The translations under genes were made by a program, and so were the position numbers. Of a stretch of DNA of 64,000 nucleotides, positions 39,353-52,097 are shown piece after piece. Positions within the stretch are counted from its first letter, which is position 1. Each line of letters starts with the position of its first letter. The notes beneath the pieces were generated by a model. It was not told the DNA's origin. It did not search any database and saw nothing but the letters and a program-made list of their open reading frames with translations. Origin of the DNA: Clusia tigrina (lineage: Eukaryota; Arthropoda; Insecta; Diptera; Clusiidae); NCBI GenBank assembly GCA_920105625.2, contig OV050030.1:253177889-253241888 (forward strand), written 5' to 3'.

Positions 39353-41704
39353 TTGGGACTCAAGGGTAGCATAGCTTTGAGCGATAGCTTAAATTTACAA
39401 GAGGCTCGAGTACTTTATTGTTACAAAATTTCCAGGTTCTATGACGCTCCAGTAAAAAGTTACAAGCATTTGTATGTTGCAAACTTTGATAGGTATAGGA
39501 TGCACCGTATAGAAGTTAGGGCCATTTGAAGTTTTATCAGTGTTTGATTTGGGACTCAAGGGTAGCATAGCTTTGAGCGATAGCTTAAATTGACAAGGGG
39601 CTCGAGAATCTTATTGTTATAAAATGTCAAGGTTTTATGACGCTCCAGAAAAAAGTTACAAGCATTTGTCTGTTACAATCTTTGATAGGTGTAGGACGTA
39701 CCGTATAGAAGTTAGGGCCATTTGAAGTTTTGTCAGTGTTTGATTTGGGACTCAAGGGTAACATAGCTTTGAGCGATAGCTTAAATTGACAAGAGGCTCA
39801 AGTACTTTAATGTTACAAAATTTCAAGGTTTTGTGACGCTCCAGTAAAAAGTTACAAGCATTAGTATGTTGCAAACTTTGATAGGTGTAGGACGTACTGT
39901 ATAGAAGTTAGGGCCATTTGAAGTTTTATCAGTTTTTGATTTGGGGCTCAAGGGTAGCATAACTTTGAGCGATAGCTTAAATTGACAAGAGGCTCGAGTA
40001 CTTTATTGTTACAAAATTTCAAGGTTTTATGACGCTCCAGTAAAATGTTTCAAGCATTTGTATGTTGCAAACTTTGATAGGTGTAGGACGTACCGTACAG
40101 AAGTTAGGGCCATTTGAAGTTTTATCAGTGTTTGATTTGGGACTCAAGGGTAGCATAGCTTTGAGCGATAGCTTAAATTGACAAGAGGCTCGAGTACTTT
40201 ATCGTTACAAAATTTTAAGGTTTTATGACGCTCCAGTAAAAAGTTACAAGCATTTGTATGTTGCAAACTTTGATAGGTGTAGGACGTACCGTATAGGAGT
40301 TAGGGACATTAGGAAGTTTTATCAGTGTTTGATTTGGGACTCAAGGGTAGCATAGCTTTGAGCGATAGCTTAAATTGACAATAGGCTCGAGTGCTTTATT
40401 GTTACAAAATTTCAAGGTTTATTGACGCTCCAGTAAAAAGTTACAAGCATTACTATGTTGCAAACTTCGATAGGTGTGGGACGTACCGTATAGAATTTAG
40501 GGCCATTTGAAGTTGTATCAGTGTTTGATTTGGGACTCAAGGGTAGTATAGCTTTGAGCGATTGCTTAAATTGACAAGAGGCTCGAGTACTTTATTGTTA
40601 CAAAATTTCCAGGTTCTATGACGCTCCAGTAAAAAGTTACAAGCATTTGTATGTTGCAAACTTTGATAGGTATAGGATGCACCGTATAGAAGTTGGGGCC
40701 ATTTGAAGTTTTATCAGTGTTTGATTTGGGACTCAAGGGTAGCATAGCTTTGAGCGATAGCTTAAATTGACAAGGGGCTCGAGAATCTTATTGTTATAAA
40801 ATGTCAAGGTTTTATGACGCTCCAGAAAAAAGTTACAAGCATTTGTATGTTGCAAACTTTGATAGGTGTAGGACATACCGTATAGAAGTTAGGGCCATTT
40901 GAAGTTTGATCAGTGTTTGATTTGGGACTCAAGGGTAGCATAGCTTTGAGCGATAGCTTAAATTGACAAGAGGCTCGAGTACTTTATTGTTACAAAATTT
41001 CAAGGTTTTATGACGCTCCAGTAAAAAGTTACAAGCATTTGTCTGTTACAAACTTTGATAGGTGTAGGACGTACCGTATAGAAGTTAAGGCCATTTGAAC
41101 TTTTGTCAGTGTTTGATTTGGGACTCAAGGGTAACATAGCTTTGAGCGATAGCTTAAATTGACAAGAGGCTCAAGTACTTTACTGTTACAGAATTTCAAG
41201 GTTTTACGACGCTCCAGTAAAAAGTTACAAGCATTAGTATGTTGCAAACTTTGATAGGTGTAGGACGTACTGTATAGAAGTTAGGGCCATTTGAAGTTTT
41301 ATCAGTTATTGATTTGGGGCTCAAGGGTAGCATAACTTTGAGCGATAGCTTAAATTAACAAGAGGCTCGAGTACTTTATTGCTACAAAATTTCAAGGTTT
41401 TATGACGCTCCAGTAAAATGTTTCAAGCATTTGTATGTTGCAAACTTTGATAGGTGTAGGGCGTACCGTACAGAAGTTAGCGCCATTTGAAGTTTTATCA
41501 ATGTATGATTTGGGACTCAAGGGTAGCATAGCTTTGAGCGATAGCTTAAATTTACAAGAGGCTCGAGTACTTTATTGTTACAAAATTTCAAGGATTTATG
41601 ACGCACCAGTAAAAAGTTACAAGCATTTGTATGTTGCAAACTTTGATAGGTGTAGGACGTATCGTATAGAAGTTAGGGCCATTTGAAGTTTCAAAGTGTT
41701 TTTT
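39353..41704. repeat. Y-Z'/B-A-C-D-T-U'-Z'-B-A-C-W/Y derivative
   Basis: Y (39353) is followed by a chimera at 39549: Z' in its left part (ggggctcgagaat, ctccagaaaaaag) and B in its right part (tttgtctgttac). A, C, D, T and U' follow, then a second Z'-B-A-C run. The last monomer (41510) follows a W-like end (tagcgcc, tcaatgtatg) and is itself Y/X-like: aaatttac, aaggatttat, gacgcacc, gacgtatcg. From the B part of the chimera onward this stretch is duplicated 6,862 bp downstream. Confidence 0.85.
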
Positions 41705-42881
41705 TTCGGACTCAAGGGTAGCATAGCTTTGAGCGATAGCTGAAATTGACAAGGGGCTCGAGAATCTTATTGTTATAAAATGTCAAGGTTTTATGACGGT
41801 CCAGAAAAAAGTTACAAGCATTTGTATGTTGCAAACTTTGATAGGTGTAGGACGTACCGTATAGAAGTTAGGGCCATTTGAAGTTTTGTCAGTGTTTGAT
41901 TTGGGACTCAAGGGTAACATAGCTTTGAGCGATAGCTTAAATTGACAAGAGGCTCAAGTACTTTACTGTTACAAAATTTCAAGGTTTTATGACGCTCCAG
42001 TAAAAAGTTACAAGCATTAGTATGTTGCAAACTTTGATAGGTGTAGGACGTACTGTATAGAAGTTAGGGCCATTTGAAGTTTTATCAGTGTTTGATTTGG
42101 GGCTCAAGGGTAGCATAACTTTGAGCGATAGCTTAAATTGACAAGAGGCTCGAGTACTTTATTGTTACAAAATTTCAAGGTTTTATGACGCTCCAGTAAA
42201 ATCTTTCAAGCATTTGTATGTTGCAAACTTTGATAGGTGTAGGACGTACCGTACAGAAGTTAGGGCCATTTCAAGTTTTATCAGTGTTTGATTTGGGACT
42301 CAAGGGTAGCATAGCTTTGAGCGATAGCTTAAATTGACAAGAGGCTCGAGTACTTTATCGTTACAAAATTTTAAAGTTTTATGACGCTCCAGTAAAAAGT
42401 TACAAGCATTTGTATGTTGCAAACTTTGATAGGTGTAGGACGTACCGTATAGAAGTTAGGGCCATTAGGAAGTTTTATCAGTGTTTGATTTGGGACTCAA
42501 GGGTAGCATAGCTTTGAGCGATAGCTTAAATTGACAATAGGCTCGAGTGCTTTATTGTTACAAAATTTCAAGGTTTATTGACGCTCCAGTAAAAAGTTAC
42601 AAGCATTACTATGTTGCAAACTTCGATAGGTGTGGGACGTACCGTATAGAATTTAGGGCCATTTGAAGTTGTATCAGTGTTTGATTTGGGACTCAAGGGT
42701 AGTATAGCTCTGAGCGATTGCTTAAATTGACAAGAGGCTCGAGTACTTTATTGTTACAAAATTTCCAGGTTCTATGACGCTCCAGTAAAAAGTTACAAGC
42801 ATTTGTATGTTGCCAACTTTGATAGGTATAGGATGCACCGTATAGAAGTTAGGGCCATTTGAAGTTTTATCAGTGTTTGAT
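39650..42881. repeat. Segmental duplication of about 3.2 kb within the array, copy 1
   Basis: This segment matches 46512-49743 monomer for monomer at a constant offset of 6,862 bp. Shared private variants are actttaatg and ttttgtgacg in A (39745/46607), gtataggagttagggacatt in D, gttggggcc in U', gaacttttgtc and ttttacgac in the next A, aaattaac plus gctac in C, the T-run after agtttcaaag, and gccaacttt in the last U'. I see only scattered single-base differences. The left edge lies in the Z'/B chimera at 39549. The right edge is at the start of the monomer at 42882, where the copies diverge. Confidence 0.88.
41705..42881. repeat. Isolated copy of the 1,177 bp hexamer (Z'-A-C-D-T-U')
   Basis: Starts are 41705, 41901, 42097, 42293, 42490 and 42686. 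It has the hexamer markers gctgaaattg and gacggtcc in Z', aaatctttc in C, ttttaaagtttt in D, the one-base insertion before T, and tagctctgag with gccaactttg in U'. It occurs once here. In the downstream copy of this region it is expanded to three. Confidence 0.88.
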
Positions 42882-45234
42882 TTGGGACTCAAGGGTAGCA
42901 TAGCTTTGAGCGATAGCTTAAATTGACAAGGGGCTCGAGAATCTTATTGTTATAAAATGTCAAGGTTTTATGACGCTCCAGAAAAAAGTTACAAGCATTT
43001 GTATGTTGCAAACTTTGATAGGTGTAGGACATACCGTATAGAAGTTAGGCCCATTTGAAGTTTGATCAGTGTTTGATTTGGGACTCAAGGGTAGCATAGC
43101 TTTGAGCGATAGCTTAAATTGACAAGAGGCTCGAGTACTTTATTGTTACAAAATTTCAAGGTTTTATGACGCTCCAGCAAAAAGTTACAAGCATTAGTAT
43201 GTTGCAAACTTTGATAGGTGTAGGACGTACTGTATAGAAGTTAGGGCCATTTGAAGTTTTATCAGTTTTTGATTTGGGGCTCAAAGGTAGCATAACTTTG
43301 AGCGATAGCTTAAATTGACAAGAGGCTCGAGTACTTTATTGCTACAAAATTTCAAGGTTTTATGACGCTCCAGTAAAATGTTTCAAGCATTTGTATGTTG
43401 CAAACTTTGATAGGTGTAGGACGTACCGTACAGAAGTTAGGGCCATTTGAAGTTTTATCAGTGTTTGATTTGGGACTCAAGGGTAGTATAGCTTTGAGCG
43501 ATTGCTTAAATTGACAAGAGGCTCGAGTACTTTATTGTTACAAAATTTCCAGGTTCTATGACGCTCCAGTAAAAAGTTACAAGCATTTGTATGTTGCAAA
43601 CTTTGATAGGTATAGGATGCACCATATAGAAGTTGGGGCCATTTGAAGTTTTATCAGTGTTTGATTTGGGACTCAAGGGTAGCATAGCTTTGAGCGATAG
43701 CTTAAATTGACAAGGGGCTCGAGAATCTTATTGTTATAAAATGTCAAGGTTTTATGACGCTCCAGAAAAAAGTTACAAGCATTTGTATGTTGCAAACTTT
43801 GATAGGTGTAGGACATACCGTATAGAAGTTAGGGCCATTTGAAGTTTGATCAGTGTTTGATTTGGGACTCAAGGGTAGCATAGCTTTGAGCGATAGCTTA
43901 AATTGACAAGAGGCTCGAGTACTTTATTGTTACAAAATTTCAAGGTTTTATGACGCTCCAGTAAAAAGTTACAAGCATTTGTCTGTTACAAACTTTGATA
44001 GGTGTAGGACGTACCGTATAGAAGTTAGGGCCATTTGAAGTTTTATCAGTTTTTGATTTGGGGCTCAAGGGTAGCATAACTTTGAGCGATAGCTTAAATT
44101 GACAAGAGGCTCGAGTACTTTATTGCTACAAAATTTCAAGGTTTTATGACGCTCCAGTAAAATGTTTCAAGCATTTGTATGTTGCAAACTTTGATAGGTG
44201 TAGGGCGTACCGTACAGAAGTTAGCGCCATTTGAAGTTTTATCAGTGTTTGATTTGGGACTCAAGGGTAGCATAGCTTTGAGCGATAGCTTAAATTGACA
44301 AGGGGCTCGAGAATCTTATTGTTATAAAATGTCAAGGTTTTATGACGCTCCAGAAAAAAGTTACAAGCATTTGTATGTTGCAAACTTTGATAGGTGTAGG
44401 ACATACCGTATAGAAGTTAGGGCCATTTGAAGTTTTATCAGTGTTTGATTTGGGACTCAAGGGTAGCATAGCTTTGAGCGATAGCTTAAATTGACAAGAG
44501 GCTCGAGTACTTTATCGTTGGAAAATTTTAAGGTTTTATGACGCTCCAGTAAAAAGTTACAAGCATTTGTATGTTGCAAACTTTGATAGGTGTAGGAAGT
44601 ACCGTATAGAAGTTAGGGCCATTAGGAAGTTTTATCAGTGTTTGATTTGGGACTCAAGGGTAGCATAGCTTTGAGCGATAGCTTAAATTGACAATAGGCT
44701 CGAGTGCTTTATTGTTACAAAATTTCAAGGTTTATTGACGCTCCAGTAAAAAGTTACAAGCATTACTATGTTGCAAACTTCGATAGGTGTGGGACGTACC
44801 GTATAGAATTTAGGGCCATTTGAAGTTGTATCAGTGTTTGATTTGGGACTCAAGGGTAGTATAGCTTTGAGCGATTGCTTAAATTGACAAGAGGCTCGAG
44901 TACTTTATTCTTACAAAATTTCAAAGTTTTATGACGCTCCAGTAAAAAGTTACAAGCATTTGTATGTTGCAAACTTTGATAGGTGTAGGACGTACCATGT
45001 AGAAGTTAGGGCCATTTTAAGTTTTATCAGTGTTTGATTTGGGACTCAAGGGTAGCATAGCTTTGAGCAATAGCTTAAATTGACAAAAGGCTCGAGTACT
45101 TTATTGTTACAAAATTTCAAGGTTTTATGACGCACCAGTAAAAAGTTACAAGCATTTGTATGTTGCAAACTTTGATAGGTGTAGGACGTACCGTATAGAA
45201 GTTAGGGCCATTTGAAGTTTTATCAGTGTTTGAT
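42882..45234. repeat. Rearranged monomers between 11-mer domains
   Basis: The order is Z', S/A (43078, ctccagcaaaaag and cattagtatg), C, U', Z', B (43862), C, Z', D (44450, tatcgttggaaaa), T, U (ttcaaagtttt) and a V/X chimera (45039: gagcaatag and acaaaagg, then gacgcacc). Two parts recur further right: 43078-43861 at 52295-53078 and 44450-45129 at 53471-54150. In each case the private variants are carried along. Confidence 0.82.
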
Positions 45235-46410
45235 TTGGGACTCAAGGGTAGCATAGCTTTGAGCGATAGCTTAAATTTACAAGAGGCTCGAGTACTTTAT
45301 TGTTTCAAAATTTCCAGGTTCTATGACGCTCCAGTAAAAAGTTACAAGCATTTGTATGTTGCAAACTTTGATAGGTATAGGATGCACCGTATAGAAGTTA
45401 GGGCCATTTGAAGTTTTATCAGTGTTTGATTTGGGACTCAAGGGTAGCATAGCTTTGAGCGATAGCTTAAATTGACAAGGGGCTCGAGAATCTTATTGTT
45501 ATAAAATGTCAAGGTTTTATGACGCTCCAGAAAAAAGTTACAAGCATTTGTATGTTGCAAACTTTGATAGGTGTAGGACATACCGTATAGAAGTTAGGGC
45601 CATTTGAAGTTTGATCAGTGTTTGATTTGGGACTCAAGGGTAGCATAGCTTTGAGCGATAGCTTAAATTGACAAGAGGCTCGAGTACTTTATTGTTACAA
45701 AATTTCAAGGTTTTATGACGCACCAGTAAAAAGTTACAAGCATTTGTATGTTGCAAACTTTGATAGGTGTAGGACGTACCGTATAGAAGTTAGGGCCATT
45801 TGAAGTTTTATCAGTGTTTGATTTGGGACTCAAGGGTAGCATAGCTTTGAGCGATAGCTTAAATTGACAAGAGGCTCGAGTACTTTATTGTTACAAAATT
45901 TCAAGGTTTTATGACGCACCAGTAAAAAGTTACAAGCATTTGTATGTTGCAAACTTTGATAGGTGTAGGACGTACCGTATAGAAGTTAGGGCCATTTGAA
46001 GTTTTATCAGTGTTTGATTTGGGACTCAAGGGTAGCATAGCTTTGAGCGATAGCTTAAATTTACAAGAGGCTCGAGTACTTTATTGTTACAAAATTTCCA
46101 GGTTCTATGACGCTCCAGTAAAAAGTTACAAGCATTTGTATGTTGCAAACTTTGATAGGTATAGGATGCACCGTATAGAAGTTAGGGCCATTTGAAGTTT
46201 TATCAGTGTTTGATTTGGGACTCAAGGGTAGCATAGCTTTGAGCGATAGCTTAAATTGACAAGGGGCTCGAGAATCTTATTGTTATAAAATGTCAAGGTT
46301 TTATGACGCTCCAGAAAAAAGTTACAAGCATTTGTATGTTGCAAACTTTGATAGGTGTAGGACATACCGTATAGAAGTTAGGGCCATTTGAAGTTTGATC
46401 AGTGTTTGAT
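45235..46410. repeat. Y-Z'-X-X-Y-Z' run of the 11-mer domain
   Basis: Six monomers repeat the tetramer step seen at 36-37.6 kb. The first Y has gtttcaaaatttcc, a private change. The run leads into the intact B at 46411 and the second copy of the 3.2 kb segment. Confidence 0.85.
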
Positions 46411-46511
46411 TTGGGACTCAAGGGTAGCATAGCTTTGAGCGATAGCTTAAATTGACAAGAGGCTCGAGTACTTTATTGTTACAAAATTTCAAGGTTTTAT
46501 GACGCTCCAGT

Positions 46512-49500
46512 AAAAAGTTACAAGCATTTGTCTGTTACAAACTTTGATAGGTGTAGGACGTACCGTATAGAAGTTAGGGCCATTTGAAGTTTTGTCAGTG
46601 TTTGATTTGGGACTCAAGGGTAACATAGCTTTGAGCGATAGCTTAAATTGACAAGAGGCTCAAGTACTTTAATGTTACAAAATTTCAAGGTTTTGTGACG
46701 CTCCAGTAAAAAGTTACAAGCATTAGTATGTTGCAAACTTTGATAGGTGTAGGACGTACTGTATAGAAGTTAGGGCCATTTGAAGTTTTATCAGTTTTTG
46801 ATTTGGGGCTCAAGGGTAGCATAACTTTGAGCGATAGCTTAAATTGTCAAGAGGCTCGAGTACTTTATTGTTACAAAATTTCAAGGTTTTATGACGCTCC
46901 AGTAAAATGTTTCAAGCATTTGTATGTTGCAAACTTTGATAGGTGTAGGACGTACCGTACAGAAGTTAGGGCCATTTGAAGTTTTATCAGTGTTTGATTT
47001 GGGACTCAAGGGTAGCATAGCTTTGAGCGATAGCTTAAATTGACAAGAGGCTCGAGTACTTTATCGTTACAAAATTTTAAGGTTTTATGACGCTCCAGTA
47101 AAAAGTTACAAGCATTTGTATGTTGCAAACTTTGATAGGTGTAGGACGTACCGTATAGGAGTTAGGGACATTAGGAAGTTTTATCAGTGTTTGATTTGGG
47201 ACTCAAGGGTAGCATAGCTTTGAGCGATAGCTTAAATTGACAATAGGCTCGAGTGCTTTATTGTTACAAAATTTCAAGGTTTATTGACGCTCCAGTAAAA
47301 AGTTACAAGCATTACTATGTTGCAAACTTCGATAGGTGTGGGACGTACCGTATAGAATTTAGGGCCATTTGAAGTTGTATCAGTGTTTGATTTGGGACTC
47401 AAGGGTAGTATAGCTTTGAGCGATTGCTTAAATTGACAAGAGGCTCGAGTACTTTATTGTTACAAAATTTCCAGGTTCTATGACGCTCCAGTAAAAAGTT
47501 ACAAGCATTTGTATGTTGCAAACTTTGATAGGTATAGGATGCACCGTATAGAAGTTGGGGCCATTTGAAGTTTTATCAGTGTTTGATTTGGGACTCAAGG
47601 GTAGCATAGCTTTGAGCGATAGCTTAAATTGACAAGGGGCTCGAGAATCTTATTGTTATAAAATGTCAAGGTTTTATGACGCTCCAGAAAAAAGTTACAA
47701 GCATTTGTATGTTGCAAACTTTGATAGGTGTAGGACATACCGTATAGAAGTTAGGGCCATTTGAAGTTTGATCAGTGTTTGATTTGGGACTCAAGGGTAG
47801 CATAGCTTTGAGCGATAGCTTAAATTGACAAGAGGCTCGAGTACTTTATTGTTACAAAATTTCAAGGTTTTATGACGCTCCAGTAAAAAGTTACAAGCAT
47901 TTGTCTGTTACAAACTTTGATAGGTGTAGGACGTACCGTATAGAAGTTAAGGCCATTTGAACTTTTGTCAGTGTTTGATTTGGGACTCAAGGGTAACATA
48001 GCTTTGAGCGATAGCTTAAATTGACAAGAGGCTCAAGTACTTTACTGTTACAAAATTTCAAGGTTTTACGACGCTCCAGTAAAAAGTTACAAGCATTAGT
48101 ATGTTGCAAACTTTGATAGGTGTAGGACGTACTGTATAGAAGTTAGGGCCATTTGAAGTTTTATCAGTTTTTGATTTGGGGCTCAAGGGTAGCATAACTT
48201 TGAGCGATAGCTTAAATTAACAAGAGGCTCGAGTACTTTATTGCTACAAAATTTCAAGGTTTTATGACGCTCCAGTAAAATGTTTCAAGCATTTGTATGT
48301 TGCAAACTTTGATAGGTGTAGGGCGTACCATACAGAAGTTAGCGCCATTTGAAGTTTTATCAATGTATGATTTGGGACTCAAGGGTAGCATAGCTTTGAG
48401 CGATAGCTTAAATTTACAAGAGGCTCGAGTACTTTATTGTTACAAAATTTCAAGGATTTATGACGCACCAGTAAAAAGTTACAAGCATTTGTATGTTGCA
48501 AACTTTGATAGGTGTAGGACGTATCGTATAGAAGTTAGGGCCATTTGAAGTTTCAAAGTGTTTTTTTTGGGACTCAAGGGTAGCATAGCTTTGAGCGATA
48601 GCTGAAATTGACAAGGGGCTCGAGAATCTTATTGTTATAAAATGTCAAGGTTTTATGACGGTCCAGAAAAAAGTTACAAGCATTTGTATGTTGCAAACTT
48701 TGATAGGTGTAGGACGTACCGTATAGAAGTTAGGGCCATTTGAAGTTTTGTCAGTGTTTGATTTGGGACTCAAGGGTAACATAGCTTTGAGCGATAGCTT
48801 AAATTGACAAGAGGCTCAAGTACTTTACTGTTACAAAATTTCAAGGTTTTATGACGCTCCAGTAAAAAGTTACAAGCATTAGTATGTTGCAAACTTTGAT
48901 AGGTGTAGGACGTACTGTATAGAAGTTAGGGCCATTTGAAGTTTTATCAGTGTTTGATTTGGGGCTCAAGGGTAACATAACTTTGAGCGATAGCTTAAAT
49001 TGACAAGAGGCTCGAGTACTTTATTGTTACAAAATTTCAAGGTTTTATGACGCTCCAGTAAAATCTTTCAAGCATTTGTATGTTGCAAACTTTGATAGGT
49101 GTAGGACGTACCGTACAGAAGTTAGGGCCATTTGAAGTTTTATCAGTGTTTGATTTGGGACTCAAGGGTAGCATAGCTTTGAGCGATAGCTTAAATTGAC
49201 AAGAGGCTCGAGTACTTTATCGTTACAAAATTTTAAAGTTTTATGACGCTCCAGTAAAAAGTTACAAGCATTTGTATGTTGCAAACTTTGATAGGTGTAG
49301 GACGTACCGTATAGAAGTTAGGGCCATTAGGAAGTTTTATCAGTGTTTGATTTGGGACTCAAGGGTAGCATAGCTTTGAGCGATAGCTTAAATTGACAAT
49401 AGGCTCGAGTGCTTTATTGTTACAAAATTTCAAGGTTTATTGACGCTCCAGTAAAAAGTTACAAGCATTACTATGTTGCAAACTTCGATAGGTGTGGGAC

Positions 49501-49743
49501 GTATCGTATAGAATTTAGGGCCATTTGAAGTTGTATCAGTGTTTGATTTGGGACTCAAGGGTAGTATAGCTCTGAGCGATTGCTTAAATTGACAAGAGGC
49601 TCGAGTACTTTATTGTTACAAAATTTCCAGGTTCTATGACGCTCCAGTAAAAAGTTACAAGCATTTGTATGTTGCCAACTTTGATAGGTATAGGATGCAC
49701 CGTATAGAAGTTAGGGCCATTTGAAGTTTTATCAGTGTTTGAT
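46512..49743. repeat. Segmental duplication of about 3.2 kb within the array, copy 2
   Basis: Second copy of 39650-42881. On its left it continues into an intact B monomer (46411) preceded by Z' (46215) and Y (46019), so this copy keeps the ancestral order where copy 1 has a chimera. On its right it leads directly into the tandem expansion of its last 1,177 bp. Differences from copy 1 include acaaaatttc for acagaatttc near 48052 and gtaacataac for gtagcataac near 48972. Confidence 0.88.
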
Positions 49744-52097
49744 TTGTGACTCAAGGGTAGCATAGCTTTGAGCGATAGCTGAAATTGACAAGGGGCTCGA
49801 GAATCTTATTGTTATAAAATGTCAAGGTTTTATGACGGTCCAGAAAAAAGTTACAAGCATTTGTATGTTGCAAACTTTGATAGGTGTAGGACGTACCGTA
49901 TAGAAGTTAGGGCCATTTGAAGTTTTGTCAGTGTTTGATTTGGGACTCAAGGGTAACATAGCTTTGAGCGATAGCTTAAATTGACAAGAGGCTCAAGTAC
50001 TTTACTGTTACAAAATTTCAAGGTTTTATGACGCTCCAGTAAAAAGTTACAAGCATTAGTATGTTGCAAACTTTGATAGGTGTAGGACGTACTGTATAGA
50101 AGTTAGGGCCATTTGAAGTTTTATCAGTGTTTGATTTGGGGCTCAAGGGTAACATAACTTTGAGCGATAGCTTAAATTGACAAGAGGCTCGAGTACTTTA
50201 TTGTTACAAAATTTCAAGGTTTTATGACGCTCCAGTAAAATCTTTCAAGCATTTGTATGTTGCAAACTTTGATAGGTGTAGGACGTACCGTACAGAAGTT
50301 AGGGCCATTTGAAGTTTTATCAGTGTTTGATTTGGGACTCAAGGGTAGCATAGCTTTGAGCGATAGCTTAAATTGACAAGAGGCTCGAGTACTTTATCGT
50401 TACAAAATTTTAAAGTTTTATGACGCTCCAGTAAAAAGTTACAAGCATTTGTATGTTGCAAACTTTGATAGGTGTAGGACGTACCGTATAGAAGTTAGGG
50501 CCATTAGGAAGTTTTATCAGTGTTTGATTTGGGACTCAAGGGTAGCATAGCTTTGAGCGATAGCTTAAATTGACAATAGGCTCGAGTGCTTTATTGTTAC
50601 AAAATTTCAAGGTTTATTGACGCTCCAGTAAAAAGTTACAAGCATTACTATGTTGCAAACTTCGATAGGTGTGGGACGTATCGTATAGAATTTAGGGCCA
50701 TTTGAAGTTGTATCAGTGTTTGATTTGGGACTCAAGGGTAGTATAGCTCTGAGCGATTGCTTAAATTGACAAGAGGCTCGAGTACTTTATTGTTACAAAA
50801 TTTCCAGGTTCTATGACGCTCCAGTAAAAAGTTACAAGCATTTGTATGTTGCCAACTTTGATAGGTATAGGATGCACCGTATAGAAGTTAGGGCCATTTG
50901 AAGTTTTATCAGTGTTTGATTTGTGACTCAAGGGTAGCATAGCTTTGAGCGATAGCTGAAATTGACAAGGGGCTCGAGAATCTTATTGTTATAAAATGTC
51001 AAGGTTTTATGACGGTCCAGAAAAAAGTTACAAGCATTTGTATGTTGCAAACTTTGATAGGTGTAGGACGTACCGTATAGAAGTTAGGGCCATTTGAAGT
51101 TTTGTCAGTGTTTGATTTGGGACTCAAGGGTAACATAGCTTTGAGCGATAGCTTAAATTGACAAGAGGCTCAAGTACTTTACTGTTACAAAATTTCAAGG
51201 TTTTATGACGCTCCAGTAAAAAGTTACAAGCATTAGTATGTTGCAAACTTTGATAGGTGTAGGACGTACTGTATAGAAGTTAGGGCCATTTGAAGTTTTA
51301 TCAGTGTTTGATTTGGGGCTCAAGGGTAGCATAACTTTGAGCGATAGCTTAAATTGACAAGAGGCTCGAGTACTTTATTGTTACAAAATTTCAAGGTTTT
51401 ATGACGCTCCAGTAAAATCCTTCAAGCATTTGTATGTTGCAAACTTTGATAGGTGTAGGACGTACCGTACAGAAGTTAGGGCCATTTGAAGTTTTATCAG
51501 TGTTTGATTTGGGACTCAAGGGTAGCATAGCTTTGAGCGATAGCTTAAATTGACAAGAGGCACGAGTACTTTATCGTTACAAAATTTTAAAGTTTTATGA
51601 CGCTCCAGTAAAAAGTTACAAGCATTTGTATGTTGCAAACTTTGATAGGTGTAGGACGTACCGTATAGAAGTTAGGGCCATTAGGAAGTTTTATCAGTGT
51701 TTGATTTGGGACTCAAGGGTAGCATAGCTTTGAGCGATAGCTTAAATTGACAATAGGCTCGAGTGCTTTATTGTTACAAAATTTCAAGGTTTATTGACGC
51801 TCCAGTAAAAAGTTACAAGCATTACTATGTTGCAAACTTCGATAGGTGTGGGACGTACCGTATAGAATTTAGGGCCATTTGAAGTTGTATCAGTGTTTGA
51901 TTTGGGACTCAAGGGTAGTATAGCTCTGAGCGATTGCTTAAATTGACAAGAGGCTCGAGTACTTTATTGTTACAAAATTTCCAGGTTCTATGACGCTCCA
52001 GTAAAAAGTTACAAGCATTTGTATGTTGCAAACTTTGATAGGTATAGGATGCACCGTATAGAAGTTAGGGCCATTTGAAGTTTTATCAGTGTTTGAT
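48567..52097. repeat. Hexamer HOR of 1,177 bp, three tandem copies (Z'-A-C-D-T-U')
   Basis: Copies start at 48567, 49744 and 50921, at exactly 1,177 bp intervals; T monomers at 49352, 50529 and 51706 keep the same step. Each copy has the one-base insertion at the D/T junction. Copies 1 and 2 share gtaacataac and gacgtatcg. Copies 2 and 3 share ttgtgactc at the start of Z'. Copy 3 instead has gtagcataac, gacgtaccg, aaatccttc and gcaaactttg. The variant pattern fits stepwise amplification, not simultaneous copying. It is the most homogeneous multi-copy HOR in the window. Confidence 0.93.

Noticed and set aside
44505..44530. CENP-B box-like string in D monomers (tatcgttggaaaa, also near 53150 and 53533)
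   Set aside because: It shares cgttggaaa with the mammalian CENP-B box, but the required CGGG half is missing and the string is a private variant of tatcgttacaaaa in only three monomers. Chance resemblance.
39650..49743. Assembly artefact as the explanation of near-identical blocks
   Set aside because: Not excluded, but the copies differ by scattered private bases and have different flanks, which an accidental duplication of the same reads would not give. Spanning long reads would settle it.
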